Assembly (NCBI GenBank): GCA_017654935.2
Contig: CM065684.1
Location: forward strand, 57,155,284-57,219,283
Reading direction: 5' to 3'
DNA from: Phymorhynchus buccinoides
Lineage: Eukaryota > Mollusca > Gastropoda > Neogastropoda > Raphitomidae
DNA: 64,000 nt
Positions 36,330 to 62,749 of this stretch are shown here, one piece after another. How positions within the stretch are numbered: position 1 is the first letter of the stretch; every line of letters begins with the position of its first letter. The notes beneath the pieces are model-generated. The model was not told where the DNA came from. It saw only the letters and a program-made list of their open reading frames with translations, and ran no database searches. The translations under genes were made by a program, and so were the position numbers.

Positions 36330-38460
36330 GAGATGAGGCAGGGAGGATGTAGGGGGGGGGGGGGTCAGACAGACAAAAGGAGGAGACTGTAGTGGGCAGG
36401 ACAAACTTTGACATGAGTAAGATGGAGTTATTGTACCTTTCTTCTAGCTCGTCAGAGCGTTTCTTATAATTCCTCAGCGTGGATGGTTCAGAGGCCATGG
36501 CTTTGAGCTTCCCCTGCAGGAACACAGCCTCCCGCTGCCCGGTGCGGATGCTCTCTATGGTGTCCTCATACTCCTTCTTGATGGTCGTCAGCAGAGTCTT
36601 GTAGGACGTCACATGTTCAATCACCTGCAAAGGGTTGCCCGGTAAGTGTCAACAGTCAAAGTGTTGCCCGGTAAGTGTCAACAGTCAAAGTGTTACCCGG
36701 TAAGTGTCCACAGTCAAAGTGTTACCCGGTAAGTGTCAACAGTCAGTGTTGCCCGGTAAGTGTCAACAGTCAAAATGTTGCCCGGTAAGTGTCAACAGTC
36801 AAAGTGTTGCCCGGTAAGTATCAACAGTCAAAGTGCATTCAGTGTTAACCCCTTCCCTGCCCGCTCCCTTGTCTACTATAACGTATAGTATAAGAAGTAT
36901 GATGTCATTGTTGATGATGTGTAATCAGTGTTAACTCCTTCTCTGCCTGCTCACATGTCACGAGAAGTGTCATGTCATTGATGACGTCATAGTTTATATC
37001 TTAAACATGTCAAGAAAGATCTATCTCTCAACCATTTTTCTGGAATACTAGTTTATGTTATAGACAAGTCAGGAAATATATATAATCTCTCAACCATTGT
37101 CTCAGATTGAGTGTAACAAGTCTCTCTTCTATCTTATAATTAAATAAAATGTAATTTCTCAATATTTCTCTGGCAGTGAAGGGGTTAACTTTGTCGACGG
37201 AAATTTTCACACAAAACAATATTTAACCTTCTTGCATTTATTCCGGCCCAAACCGCCCAGCCGGAAGTTGCCTCTGTGTATTCAAGCCGCCCAAAACCGC
37301 CCGTAGCTTGCCCCCACTCTGAGACCCCCTCTGATGGCATTTTTATCACGCACTAACTTCTGGCTTGTTCTACACACACTATGAAGAAGCTTCTCACTTG
37401 CAGTGATGTGATAGTAACTGTATGGCGCTCTGTGTGCTTCAAAAGACAGTTTTTCCCGAAAATGCGCGAAAGAATCTGAACACTAGAAGAAGTTTTGTTG
37501 TAACAAATGCGAATGCAAGAGGGTTAAAATATCCAGGTGACCCTATACAAATCTAGATCACAATGTATGTTTCTTCCTCTTCCGCCCATTAGCCACCCAA
37601 CTTTATCACGTTGAAGATTTTGTGTGCTGATTTTGACCACCTTATTTTGAAGACAGAATGAACACTGGTACTGTTTATATGTAATAATAATAATAATAGG
37701 GGATACTTTAAGTTGAAAGACAAAAAAAAAACACCCAACATATCCTCTCAGTGTGCTCTCCTGATTCCATTGAGTTAATTGCCTTTATAGGCTCCATTCA
37801 GTGTACACTGACCAGAACCAGAACCAGAAAGTTATAAACATTTTCTTACACCGAGTTTGAACTTTACTTCCTATGTAAATTGACAAAGTACAGTAATAAA
37901 ATAATAAAATTAAAATTGTGGGCTTAGAAATTTAAAAAAAAACCAAACCCAAAAAACAGTGGATTTTGGATTTCCAAACCCACCAAGTTAATTTTAACCC
38001 CTTCGCTGCCCACGACGTATATATATACGTCCTCTATAGCGCTTCAGTACTTGCCACCGACGTATATATACGTCGCCGCTAAGTAGCGATATTGCCGCGT
38101 TCAAAAATCGCGCGGCAAACCGGCGGCGCATGCGCAAGTAGAAGGCGGCAGCGAAGGGGTTAAGTTTTCCTGAGACTGAAATCCTGCAGTGAATTATTTG
38201 TATTATTTTTTTGTTTGTTATTACAGTAATAAAGTTAATAATAAACTAGCAATGTTGTACCAAAACCTTACTTTATTGAACACAGCCTTGTAGACCAGGT
38301 ACCGCTGCTCCTCGCTCTGAGCGTTGATTTGGCCCAGCTCGCGATCAATGAAGCCGTTCAGCTCGTAAAGGAATTCCCTGTCGGCTTCGCTGGTGATGAT
38401 TGGTGGAAGTTTCGACCAACCAGAGGTGGGCGTGGAGGATCGACTGGAGTAACCCGACAT
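20295..38460 (-). CDS. CLHC1: Clathrin heavy chain linker domain-containing protein 1 (10 exons, 639 aa)
   Basis: The coding exons on the - strand are 38460-38272, 36624-36437, 34006-33861, 32701-32550, 31370-31196, 28678-28418, 26217-26043, 24129-23982, 23170-22891 and 20500-20295. They sum to 1920 nt with every junction phase consistent. The order of parts matches CLHC1: an N-terminal region ([44 protein letters not shown]), coiled coil at about residues 64-283, an acidic Gly-rich linker, then the clathrin propeller-linker segment at about 320-370 ([19 protein letters not shown]). The C-terminal half is less conserved. The length is close to the vertebrate protein (near 590 aa). The molecular role is not established; membrane-traffic or ciliary functions are guesses. 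It is head to head with CYFIP. Intron 5 is GC-AG, and several junctions are tandemly duplicated. Confidence 0.9.
20618..20690 (-). pseudogene. Partial duplicate of the CLHC1 exon 10 5' end with acceptor
   Basis: Repeats the exon 10 acceptor (gcatttcag) and its first 40-55 nt almost exactly (Leu4 codon changed to Pro), then diverges. If used instead of the real acceptor it would give a different C-terminus. The intervening segment (gaggaccagagtgaaaagaa...ccaagc-tttcgaccct) also recurs at 21609-21705. Confidence 0.75.
20701..21233. other. Intron 9, nothing recognised
   Basis: AT-rich unique-looking sequence between the exon 10 duplicate and a TTAA MITE. Confidence 0.4.
21234..21610. mobile_element. 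TTAA-flanked MITE, CTCATTC family, copy 2
   Basis: Begins TTAA-ctcattcaagtcgttccgg and ends ctttgcgaatgag-TTAA. The right flank (TTAA-aagaggaccagagtg) matches the sequence at 20521 (TTAA-aggaggaccagagtg), so the element sits at a TTAA of the duplicated exon 10 segment and dates its insertion after that duplication. Confidence 0.82.
21868..21945. repeat. Short tandem repeat, about 17 bp
   Basis: catggcgctattcaaa repeated four times, with a final variant cattgcgct. The surrounding 21770-22265 contains inverted phrases (cgattttcg/cgaaaatcg, aattccggctt) suggesting an old palindromic element. Confidence 0.7.
22665..22839. mobile_element. Palindromic MITE (ATACGGTA ends), copy
   Basis: Starts tacggtatttttcggactat and ends ttatagtcagaaaaatccgt. 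It lies about 50 bp downstream of the CLHC1 exon 9 donor. Confidence 0.8.
22891..23170 (-). CDS. CLHC1: CLHC1 exon 9
   Basis: Acceptor tgcttttag|GGCAAA; donor AAGCCAG|gtagtg (phase 1). Encodes [20 protein letters not shown], a Gly/Met-rich loop and [23 protein letters not shown] begins about 25-45 bp upstream of its acceptor. Confidence 0.87.
23196..23475. mobile_element. SINE copy (gastropod-type core)
   Basis: Contains ctgaaattcgggttgctccc, cgcgccacccaatttttt, gttgccactggg and ggacctcagtttatcgtc, core phrases shared with 47885-47965, 48425-48850 and 60895-61045. It begins with (caat)n just upstream of CLHC1 exon 9. Confidence 0.7.
23550..23990 (-). repeat. Degenerate minisatellite with copies of the CLHC1 exon 8 donor
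   Basis: About seven units of 40-75 bp. On the coding strand each reads like tgtgcctgcaatgacag|gtctgc, resembling the exon 8 end (tgtgccttctacgacag|gtctgt), joined to a CCTTCCTTCC-type purine/pyrimidine stretch. Copies lie near 23559, 23605, 23665, 23731, 23799, 23871 and 23927. Confidence 0.8.
23982..24129 (-). CDS. CLHC1: CLHC1 exon 8
   Basis: Acceptor ctgttccag|GCTGAC; donor CGACAG|gtctgt. Encodes [16 protein letters not shown] and [19 protein letters not shown]. Seven degenerate copies of its donor region follow. Confidence 0.87.
24180..24675. other. CLHC1 intron 7, nothing recognised
   Basis: Contains near-duplicate gatagattctataaaaatgt-type phrases but no gene-like or transposon structure that I can support. 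Confidence 0.4.
24676..25168. mobile_element. TTAA MITEs of the CACCGCC family with an internal insertion
   Basis: TTAA-ccctttcaccgccagcc begins a partial copy at 24676. A fuller copy runs from TTAA-ccctttcactgccagcc (24818) to ggcggtgaaaggg-TTAA (25165). The fuller copy contains a (aggtc)n-led insert (about 24932-25030), which recurs at 25280-25385 (agggcagccaggcctcgc, tcttgatgtgccctttcttt). Confidence 0.7.
25716..26030. other. Unassigned GC-richer block open on both strands
   Basis: About 300 bp with open frames on both strands (for example [12 protein letters not shown] on - and [16 protein letters not shown] on +). It lies between CLHC1 exons 8 and 7, which splice to each other in phase without it. 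It could be a repeat fragment, a skipped exon or a pseudogene piece. I do not recognise it. Confidence 0.35.
26043..26217 (-). CDS. CLHC1: CLHC1 exon 7
   Basis: Acceptor ccttgcag|ATGTGA; donor GGATAA|gtgagt (phase 2). Encodes [20 protein letters not shown] through [15 protein letters not shown]. Confidence 0.88.
26288..26706. repeat. 43-bp minisatellite, about 10 copies
   Basis: Unit attccgagtatacccggaac plus aggagaatgccagtcagggccta. Two half-unit variants (tatacccgg, tattctcgg) alternate. The tattctcgg type forms the palindrome ccgagtattctcgg. Confidence 0.95.
26707..27300. other. CLHC1 intron 6, AT-rich
   Basis: No gene-like structure. The phrase agaattacagatactctatttta and a repeated gggtta-type end were noted but not resolved into an element. 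Confidence 0.35.
27305..27395. repeat. Interspersed tatagcgc-type repeat
   Basis: aataataataattttattta through gctctatgcgctttacaa. The (AAT)n plus tatagagcgc...gcgctttaca pattern recurs at 28707-28805, 36095-36180, 45378-45440, 46233-46320 and (inverted) 48268-48386. Confidence 0.6.
27783..28147 (-). repeat. 119-bp minisatellite made of the CLHC1 exon 6 3' end plus donor
   Basis: Three near-identical 119-bp units. On the coding strand each contains 94 nt of exon-like sequence ([18 protein letters not shown], then TQAIMAKVR) ending AGAG|gttggt, followed by 25 nt of intron-like sequence with an acceptor-like ttgtaaag. They lie downstream of the real exon 6 in its intron. Confidence 0.93.
28148..28400 (-). 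repeat. Decayed second tier of exon 6 boundary copies
   Basis: Three diverged units (ctctgaattttgtcagggta, cctgtgaactgagaatttcc, ttgggctatttttgaa) match the exon 6 end (ctctgaatttagccagggtg) and lie between the real exon and the 119-bp array. They share the donor position but the codons are eroded. Confidence 0.75.
28418..28678 (-). CDS. CLHC1: CLHC1 exon 6 (clathrin linker)
   Basis: Acceptor aatttcag|AACAAG; donor TTCAGAG|gttggt. Starts with an Ala/Gly/acidic stretch (about residues 284-315), then [20 protein letters not shown] and [20 protein letters not shown], the clathrin heavy-chain linker signature. Three near-complete copies of its 3' end lie at 27791-28147. Confidence 0.92.
28707..28805. 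repeat. Interspersed tatagcgc repeat, near-identical inverted partner of 48268-48386
   Basis: ggaatttatatagcgctctt through gcgctttacattgatgacaa and aacattaaaggcaaacaaat. The copy at 48268-48386 is the reverse complement with few differences, so this family was recently active or homogenised. It ends in an (AAT)n tail. Confidence 0.75.
28870..29015. repeat. CA-rich low-complexity tract
   Basis: (CA)n with CATG, GCAC and CATACA interruptions. Confidence 0.85.
29411..29938. mobile_element. About 530-bp terminal-inverted-repeat element, copy 1
   Basis: Starts acagacaaacccctatttta (cgaccctctgttaagcgacc) and ends gtcttaaaatagaggtttgt. The same element lies inverted at 35376-35936, sharing actccgctttcaggcccttg (reverse complement) and aaaaccactgactttg. 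No transposase frame. Confidence 0.8.
30262..30778. repeat. 64-bp minisatellite, 8 copies
   Basis: Unit gatcaatatgatgcctgttc plus accagtcaaggtggtagaacgactaagtcagtgatagcattctg. Copies are almost identical, implying recent amplification within CLHC1 intron 5. Confidence 0.97.
31196..31370 (-). CDS. CLHC1: CLHC1 exon 5 (GC donor)
   Basis: Acceptor cctgtacag|GTCAAC. The only position that keeps frame with exon 6 is GAAAAAG|gcaagg, a GC splice donor. The length of 175 nt gives phase 1, matching AA|CAAGCA at exon 6. Encodes [20 protein letters not shown] and the [18 protein letters not shown] helix. Confidence 0.87.
31370..31465 (-). repeat. Triplicated acceptor region of CLHC1 exon 5
   Basis: The intronic sequence before exon 5 (on the coding strand gtcgctcactgtttctttca then cctgtacag) is present about three times, at offsets of about 38-40 bp. 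The three AG sites are near 31371, 31408 and 31443. The two upstream copies are followed by gtaaatg, so each AG is joined to a donor-like GT. Confidence 0.8.
32005..32029. repeat. Poly(A) tract with flanking TGT-rich sequence
   Basis: The region 31845-32240 contains two similar blocks (gttttaaagttgtg-tatgct, ttctattacattgtgttgtc, ttgcattggtgatgctatta) about 255 bp apart, a diverged tandem duplication. Confidence 0.7.
32240..32548. repeat. (GAT)n-rich trinucleotide tract
   Basis: Long imperfect GAT/GAA/CAT repeat ending at the CLHC1 exon 4 donor. Open frames made of Asp/Met/His runs across it are not genes. Confidence 0.9.
32550..32701 (-). CDS. CLHC1: CLHC1 exon 4
   Basis: Acceptor attgtcag|GGTTGA; donor AACAAG|gtatca. 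Encodes [20 protein letters not shown] and [11 protein letters not shown]. The donor opens straight into a (GAT)n-rich tract. Confidence 0.87.
32874..32928. repeat. (TG)n microsatellite
   Basis: About 27 TG dinucleotides in CLHC1 intron 3. The preceding agggtgtcgttgccagtgcagcgccacat is a SINE core fragment. Confidence 0.93.
33110..33305. mobile_element. About 195-bp MITE-like repeat, copy 2
   Basis: Matches 4861-5054 over its whole length in the same orientation, with ends ggccgtgtacaca / tgtgaacccggtgtggc. Confidence 0.75.
33310..33612. mobile_element. Element containing an interstitial telomere-like tract
   Basis: Contains gttagggatagggttagggt repeated three times (33490-33547), flanked by ttcttggttctttccgt and tcgatttctctgcaaatatg. 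The same flanks with taaccctaaccctatcccta occur inverted at 7799-7900. Ends atttttacctcta / cagaggtaaatatt suggest inverted termini. Confidence 0.6.
33658..33817. mobile_element. Palindromic MITE (ATACGGTA ends), copy
   Basis: Starts taccatattttgggggattg and ends attgtccgaaaaatatggta. Adjacent to the CLHC1 exon 3 donor (about 45 bp). Confidence 0.78.
33861..34006 (-). CDS. CLHC1: CLHC1 exon 3
   Basis: Acceptor tttggcag|GATCTCC; donor CCCAG|gtacgc. Highly charged coiled coil ([20 protein letters not shown]). Phase 2 in, phase 1 out. Confidence 0.85.
34791..35377. mobile_element. Palindromic MITE interrupted by a TA-flanked MITE
   Basis: Outer ends caccatatttctcggactat and atagtaacaaaaatatggta belong to the ATACGGTA family. 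Its tataatatgac core is split by the element at 34861-35282. Confidence 0.82.
34861..35282. mobile_element. 422-bp MITE, TIR TGTGACCCAGCA, TA target duplication
   Basis: Starts tgtgacccagcatcagaaaa (gggacattaagt) and ends acttaatgtccctttcgtgg-tgctgggtcaca. Flanked by TA on both sides (34859-34860, 35283-35284), as for Tc1/mariner-type elements. A second copy (53811-60293) hosts the DIRS insertion. Confidence 0.85.
35376..35936. mobile_element. About 560-bp terminal-inverted-repeat element, copy 2 (inverted)
   Basis: Reverse-complement copy of 29411-29938, starting acagacaaacctctatttta and ending ggtcgtaaaataggggtttg. A half copy of the ATACGGTA MITE follows (35940-36032). Confidence 0.8.
36437..36624 (-). 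CDS. CLHC1: CLHC1 exon 2
   Basis: Acceptor ctttgcag|GTGATT; donor AAAG|gtacaa (phase 2). Encodes [20 protein letters not shown] and [22 protein letters not shown], the most conserved part of the N-terminal domain. A 29-bp array starts only about 10 bp upstream of the acceptor. Confidence 0.9.
36634..36835. repeat. 29-bp minisatellite, 7 copies, abutting the CLHC1 exon 2 acceptor
   Basis: Unit gttgcccggtaagtgtcaac plus agtcaaagt; starts at 36634, 36663, 36692, 36721, 36748, 36778 and 36807. On the + strand each holds CCCG|gtaagt, a near-consensus donor facing antisense to CLHC1. Only aaccctttgcag separates it from exon 2. Confidence 0.95.
36845..37188. mobile_element. TTAA-flanked MITE, CCCCTTC family
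   Basis: TTAA-ccccttccctgcccgctcc to ctggcagtgaagggg-TTAA. An internal gtgttaactccttctctgcc shows it is composite. The termini match 37994-38163. Confidence 0.8.
37189..37993. other. CLHC1 intron 1, nothing recognised
   Basis: Mostly AT-rich. ccggcccaaaccgcccagccgg and ttcaagccgcccaaaaccgcc near 37235-37300 may be a decayed MITE end. Confidence 0.4.
37994..38163. mobile_element. 170-bp TTAA MITE, CCCCTTC family
   Basis: TTAA-ccccttcgctgcccacg to ggcagcgaagggg-TTAA with perfect short inverted ends. The core is the palindromic gacgtatatatatacgtc, present twice. The very sharp ends suggest a recent insertion. Confidence 0.88.
38272..38460 (-). CDS. CLHC1: CLHC1 coding exon 1 (residues 1-63)
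   Basis: ATG at 38460-38458; donor AATAAA|gtaagg. The sequence cctttgtag just upstream of the ATG could be an acceptor, so a 5' UTR intron is likely. Reads [20 protein letters not shown] and ends KAVFNK. Confidence 0.88.
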
Positions 38461-39091
38461 TCTACAAAGGAAAAGAGAAGACAATAGTAATAAATGAAAC
38501 ATATCTACAGGAGAAAAAAAAAAATCAGAAATTTCACTACTGAGTGCGCAACCCCTCTTAAAAAATAACTTTTCACTAATTTCAGACACAAAAAGCATAG
38601 AGTGCAAACATTTGTGTTCACATGACACCCCCCCACCCCACCCCGCATATACTCAAAGATTTAAAAAAAAAAAGTCCTTTGGGGGCATTGACTGATTGAG
38701 GACTTGTGCAATGTAAAAGTGCAGCAGCTTATAAAAGTATAAAGTGCAGCAGAATCTTCAACGTGATGAAGTTGGCTGCCTATGGCGAAGAAGAACAATA
38801 AAAAGAGGGTTACAAAAAAGACAACCCCAATACATTCTTCTTCTTCTTCTACCGTTGAGTATCCACAATCATCAGTTTGATTTTATGATAAGTACTATAT
38901 GCGGTCGAGGTCCGAAGTCAGGCATCAAAAAGAGACAAAATAAAACAAAAACCTACTCTACGAAGATGACCCAGCCAGTCAGGTCTTGCTGATCGAGCCC
39001 CCAACGTGATGCTGAGTCGGCAGGAACACCTAAACTAGGGGTGGGGGGATTTGCATCATTAGGACAACAAATACAATGTAGTACAACCCCC

Positions 39092-39122
<31 letters not shown>

Positions 39123-39150
39123 ACACGCAGCGGACTCAGAGAGGAGAGAC

Positions 39151-39440
<290 letters not shown>

Positions 39441-39959
39441 GCGTTTTGTTTAAGTCTGCAAGAAAACGACGTATTCCCCCCTTCCTTCAATATTGCACTG
39501 CCGCCATTTTAATAAACAAAGTTGTTGCGAGACGATAGGACAATAAAAGAGATGGATCGGAACCACACAACGAAATAATGATATATCGGAACCAAAACGC
39601 GAACTCATTAAATTACATAACAAATAACTAGAGTAAACGTGCCTGCAATTTTATGAATACTGTAACGAATTCCAACCTTTCTGCTGTTGATTTTAGAGCC
39701 CTGATAATTCTAATTCATTTTTTTGTTCATGCGAAAAGAAAGAAGGGGAAGCTACTCTATGAGGGCGTTAACCTTGCGGTCTGCTTCTGGGATGGGGTGA
39801 GCTTCTGGGATGGGGTAAAGAAGAAAAAAAGTTACAAAAATGTGTATTGCTTTCTTTCTTTATGCATATTGCGTACATGTATTTCATGCACACTTTTTAG
39901 ATAACATTTTACTGTTATGCACAGTTGTTCTGTCCGTTACAGACTAACTCGCAAACTTC

Positions 39960-40532
39960 AAACAAGTTGTTAGCCAAACAAGGAAGTGAGTTCTTCCTAA
40001 GTTGCTGTGGTGACAGTGTGGTCAAATAATACTTTCTTCTTCTTCTTCTTCTGCCAATTATGTCCACCTGCTGTAATCGGCAATTTCTGACATGTACTGG
40101 GGTTAATAGAATTATGCAGCATGGGAAAAACAAAAATAAACCTAGACAGATAAGAGGGCGGGCACGACTGAGCACCCCTGGCTAACTAGTCCGAGAACAC
40201 CCACATGGCAGAAAAAGGGGGGGGGGGAAGAGGAGGGGGGGGTAGTGGTGTTTTTAGTCAGGGAGCTTCAGCACCTTCGAGAGGAAGGAGCTGAGCGTGG
40301 GGTACTGGAATGTTTCTGATGGTAGGGAGTTCCAGTCGCGGACGGTTCAGGGGAAGAAAGAGTTGTTGCGGTAGTCGGTTCTAGTGGGGATTCTTTGGAA
40401 CTGCTTGTTGTGGTTTTGTCTTCTGCTGCTGGGGGGCATGGGTTTGAGGGCGCTGCATTTCACACAGGCCAGTCCATTTGTGATCTTGTAGATCACAAAT
40501 GCAAAACTGCCAAAAGTGAAAACTTTCTGCAA
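39960..40532 (-). mobile_element. 3' end of a non-LTR retrotransposon (LINE)
   Basis: The - strand frame reads SSRRQNHNKQFQRIPTRTDY then RNNSFFP, a TGA in place of an Arg codon, then TVRDWNSLPSE and LSSFLSKVLK to a TAA at 40256-40254. The [NS]SFFPRTVRDWN-LP signature is the C-terminus of many LINE reverse transcriptases. The 3' UTR follows to an (AAG)n tail at 40033-40052. Truncated and dead. Similar (AAG)n tails occur near 3945, 10240 and 38836. Confidence 0.7.
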
Positions 40533-41426
40533 AAGTAATCAACTGCGTTGGGGCAACTTTTTCTTTTTCACAAGGATTTCAGGTTTTTTTTATAATTAAA
40601 CCTGAAACTGAAGTTTCTTTTATCTCAAATGTGTACACAAAAACGGAATGGTGCATGAAAATTGAAAATGAACCTTTGTATATATTTTAACATAAAATGA
40701 CAGACCTAATCTTGGAATTGCAGGAGAGCTGTGTTTGCAAGCTTGTTGTTTTTGTCAGTTGGCCAACTGTTTTAGCTGATCAAAGATTTTAAAATAAACC
40801 GAAAATTCTCTGCCACAACTACGGTGATGTTTTTATTTATTCAAGTTTTACTCTTAGTTAATGTGTTAAGCTATCTAAAATGTAAAATGCCTTCATAATT
40901 CTATTTTTGCTTCAGCTTCAAGGGGGCGTTACCCATGTTATGTACCCTGTGAGGGCCTTGGCAGCTCATGTACTTCTGCATTTCAGGGTGGTTTTTTTCA
41001 TTTTGGGGAGTTGCAATTTGCATCCATACAATTGCGATCATACACAGTTTCCATTTTGTTGCTTTTATTCTGAAGTAGCTAATGAAATAGAACTTAGAAA
41101 TAGAAGTGCTTAAAAATGTTTTCATAATTCCAAGTAAGCACTGATCTGTTGACTGAAGAACACTTTGCTACTCATCTTCCCCCTGCCTATGTATGAATTA
41201 TCTCCTACGGGGATAAATGATTATCTTAACTAAATCAGTAATTTGTGTGTAATTTTGCTGTGCAGGAAATTCCAATAATGGCGCAAAATAATACTCTAAC
41301 GTCCCTCTAGGGTTTGCAACGATCAGTAAGCCAATTACCAAAACACCAAAGGTCTAATCTTGCACGGCGAACAAAAAACCTGCTCATGTATGTGATATAT
41401 CAGAGCTGAACTCACACACATTAGCC

Positions 41427-41434
41427 TATAAAAG
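41427..41434 (+). promoter_or_regulatory. TATA-like box upstream of CYFIP
   Basis: tataaaag, about 98 bp before the CYFIP ATG, followed by (CA)n and a CT-rich tract (41461-41479) that could hold a pyrimidine initiator. The placement fits a core promoter for CYFIP if the first coding exon is also the first exon. Inferred, not tested. Confidence 0.5.
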
Positions 41435-41531
41435 GACCACACACACACACACACACACACACTCTCTCTCTCTCTCTTTTCCCACCCATCCTACCTTCCC
41501 TCATCCACCCACCCACCGAAACACTACAGCT

Positions 41532-60682
<19,151 letters not shown>

Positions 60683-60715
60683 GCAGGTTGAGCACATTGC
60701 TGCTAGTGCTGCGCC

Positions 60716-60895
60716 ACATTTTATTTTTCAGACTATAAGGAGATACTTTTCCCCCAGACTCAGACCCCTGCACCTTATAATGTGACCGATGAAATAGTAA
60801 AAAAATATAGTAACAAAACTTGAAATTTGGGTACAATTTTGGGAGTGCGCTTTATACAAAGGTGTGCCGTATAGTAAAAAAAAAAATATGGTACT
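60716..60895. mobile_element. Palindromic MITE (ATACGGTA ends), copy
   Basis: ttttcagactataaggagat, cagacccctgcaccttataa and gtgcgctttatacaaaggtg to aaatatggta, starting about 35 bp after CYFIP exon 7. Confidence 0.75.
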
Positions 60896-61045
60896 TTTTT
60901 TTTTGCGTGTGAGTGAAGGGGAGGTGGGGAGGAGTACATTTTGACCAATAGACAACTCCTTTGTTGCCACTGGGTTCTTTAGCGTACGCAAAGTGCGTGA
61001 GCTCATGGGACCTTGGTTTTTGTCGTCTCATCACAAAAATGGGGT
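60895..61045 (-). mobile_element. SINE core, inverted
   Basis: On the - strand: gatgagacgacaaaaaccaa, ggtcccatgagctcacgcac and agaacccagtggcaacaaag. Same core as 23330-23450; the head is absent. Confidence 0.7.
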
Positions 61046-62130
61046 TCACACCATAACGATGGCTTAGAGTCTAACTGGATTAACTTCAGATAGTCCATTT
61101 TTGATTATTACAGAAACAAATGCGGAAAAAAAACCCTCTTTGTTGTCCCAAATTTTCGTTCTGATATCTTAAGAAATAAAAAAGATATAAATGTAGTTCT
61201 CTTTTGACTAAAAAATAAATCAACTTTTTTTGGGAGTCAAACAAGATTAACTTCAGACGGTCTGCTTTGACTCCATCTGAATGCTTGTTCGCGAGAGTGA
61301 AGTGCTTCAAGTTTTAGGTCTGATTTCTTCGTTGACCAAATCTGAACGGATTTTGCAAGTTCAACAGAGGAAAAAGCAGCAGCATCAAGCCGTTCTTTTA
61401 GAGATGTGAATGGCATAATCTCAAAAACATAAGCTACTGCATTAATATGCAAGTGTGTGTGTACGCTTGTGTGTCTGTCTGCCTGTCTCTCTGTCCATAT
61501 CTCGATCTGTTGGTCTCCCCCCCCCCCCCCCCCCCCCCCCCTCCTCTCTCTCTCTCTGTAGTCAGCCTATTCCATTTCCAGGGGTTATGCACATGTGTTT
61601 GCCTGTGTGTTCTCTGTGCATGTAGCATGTGTGTTTAGCATGTATTTGCTTTTGTTAAAGCATTTTTTTTATCATATACTTAGGGGACTCTTAAAAATAT
61701 GAAAAGGACTCTTAACATTTTGCACAGGGAGTCCCTGGGACTCTTGCATTTCACCCCTATGGGAAACACTGCACACACTCAGATGCACACACTCACATAC
61801 ACGTACGCGCGCGCACGCAGGCACGCACGCTGGCAGGGAGGGTGATGGGATTCGTGGAGCTGAAGACAAAGTAGGTAAGAATGTTAATTGAAGTCAGTAG
61901 GTCTACCGCGATTGTCCGCCCTGTCATGTCTTTGAAGTGAATGTGACACACCGTAACAGGGTAGGGAATAGAGGAACGGAGGGGATGGTTTTTGTTTTTG
62001 ACTGTTGTAACTTTGCATCACGCGCATTGACGGGTGTCTTGGGAACAGTAAAAGGCTAACGGGATGGTTTTTGTTTTTGTTTTAAGAAATTATAATGTAT
62101 TGTTTTCTAGTTTTTATCTGTTGGACATGC
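61046..62130. other. CYFIP intron 7, unassigned with poly(C)
   Basis: Poly(C)/(TC)n at 61517-61557; ggactcttaaaaat / aggactcttaacatt and gtccctggga phrases (61682-61745) resemble the CAGGG-type MITE of 44075-44299; GCGCAC-rich tract at 61805-61830. Confidence 0.45.
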
Positions 62131-62419
62131 GAGTGTTCGTGTGTGTTATGTCTTTGCGTGCATGCATGCATGTTCGCCTAAATGCATACATGCGTGTGCA
62201 TATGCGTGTTTATGTGCATGCGTGCGTGTTTGTTTGCGTGCGTGTGTGCATATTCGCGTGCGTACTTGCTTGCGTGCGCATGCGCGCATTTGCATAATCA
62301 TGTACATACTATGTACGTGCATGCGTGCGCGTGTGTGTGCTTGTGCGAGTGAGAACTAGTCGCGCACACACACACGCATGCACACACACGCACACACGCA
62401 CACGCGCACACTCACACGC

Positions 62420-62461
<42 letters not shown>
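62130..62461. repeat. GTGCGT/CACACG low-complexity block ending in (CA)n
   Basis: A long TG/GC-rich tract switches strand polarity near 62355 to CA-rich, so 62300-62460 could form a large hairpin. Confidence 0.85.
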
Positions 62462-62470
<9 letters not shown>

Positions 62471-62749
62471 TCGGTGGTGGGGGTAGTTGACAGGCTGGTA
62501 ACAAAAGAAAGAATGTGTTTGCTAATTGCGGGACTAGACCTACGGCGGGGCGTCTTATTGACACGAGTTGACAAGTTTACGATGGGTGAGATAAGAGTCA
62601 GTCACAAGTACAGGGGCGAGTTTCTCTAGATAAAGGTCGCCGCGCGAATAACGCTCACGCCAAACGGGACTTAAGAAACACTTTAGAAAAGCGTTTGCGG
62701 AAGAATATTACAAGCTCTTGTCTGAATGGTCGAACTGTTTTTTTTATTT

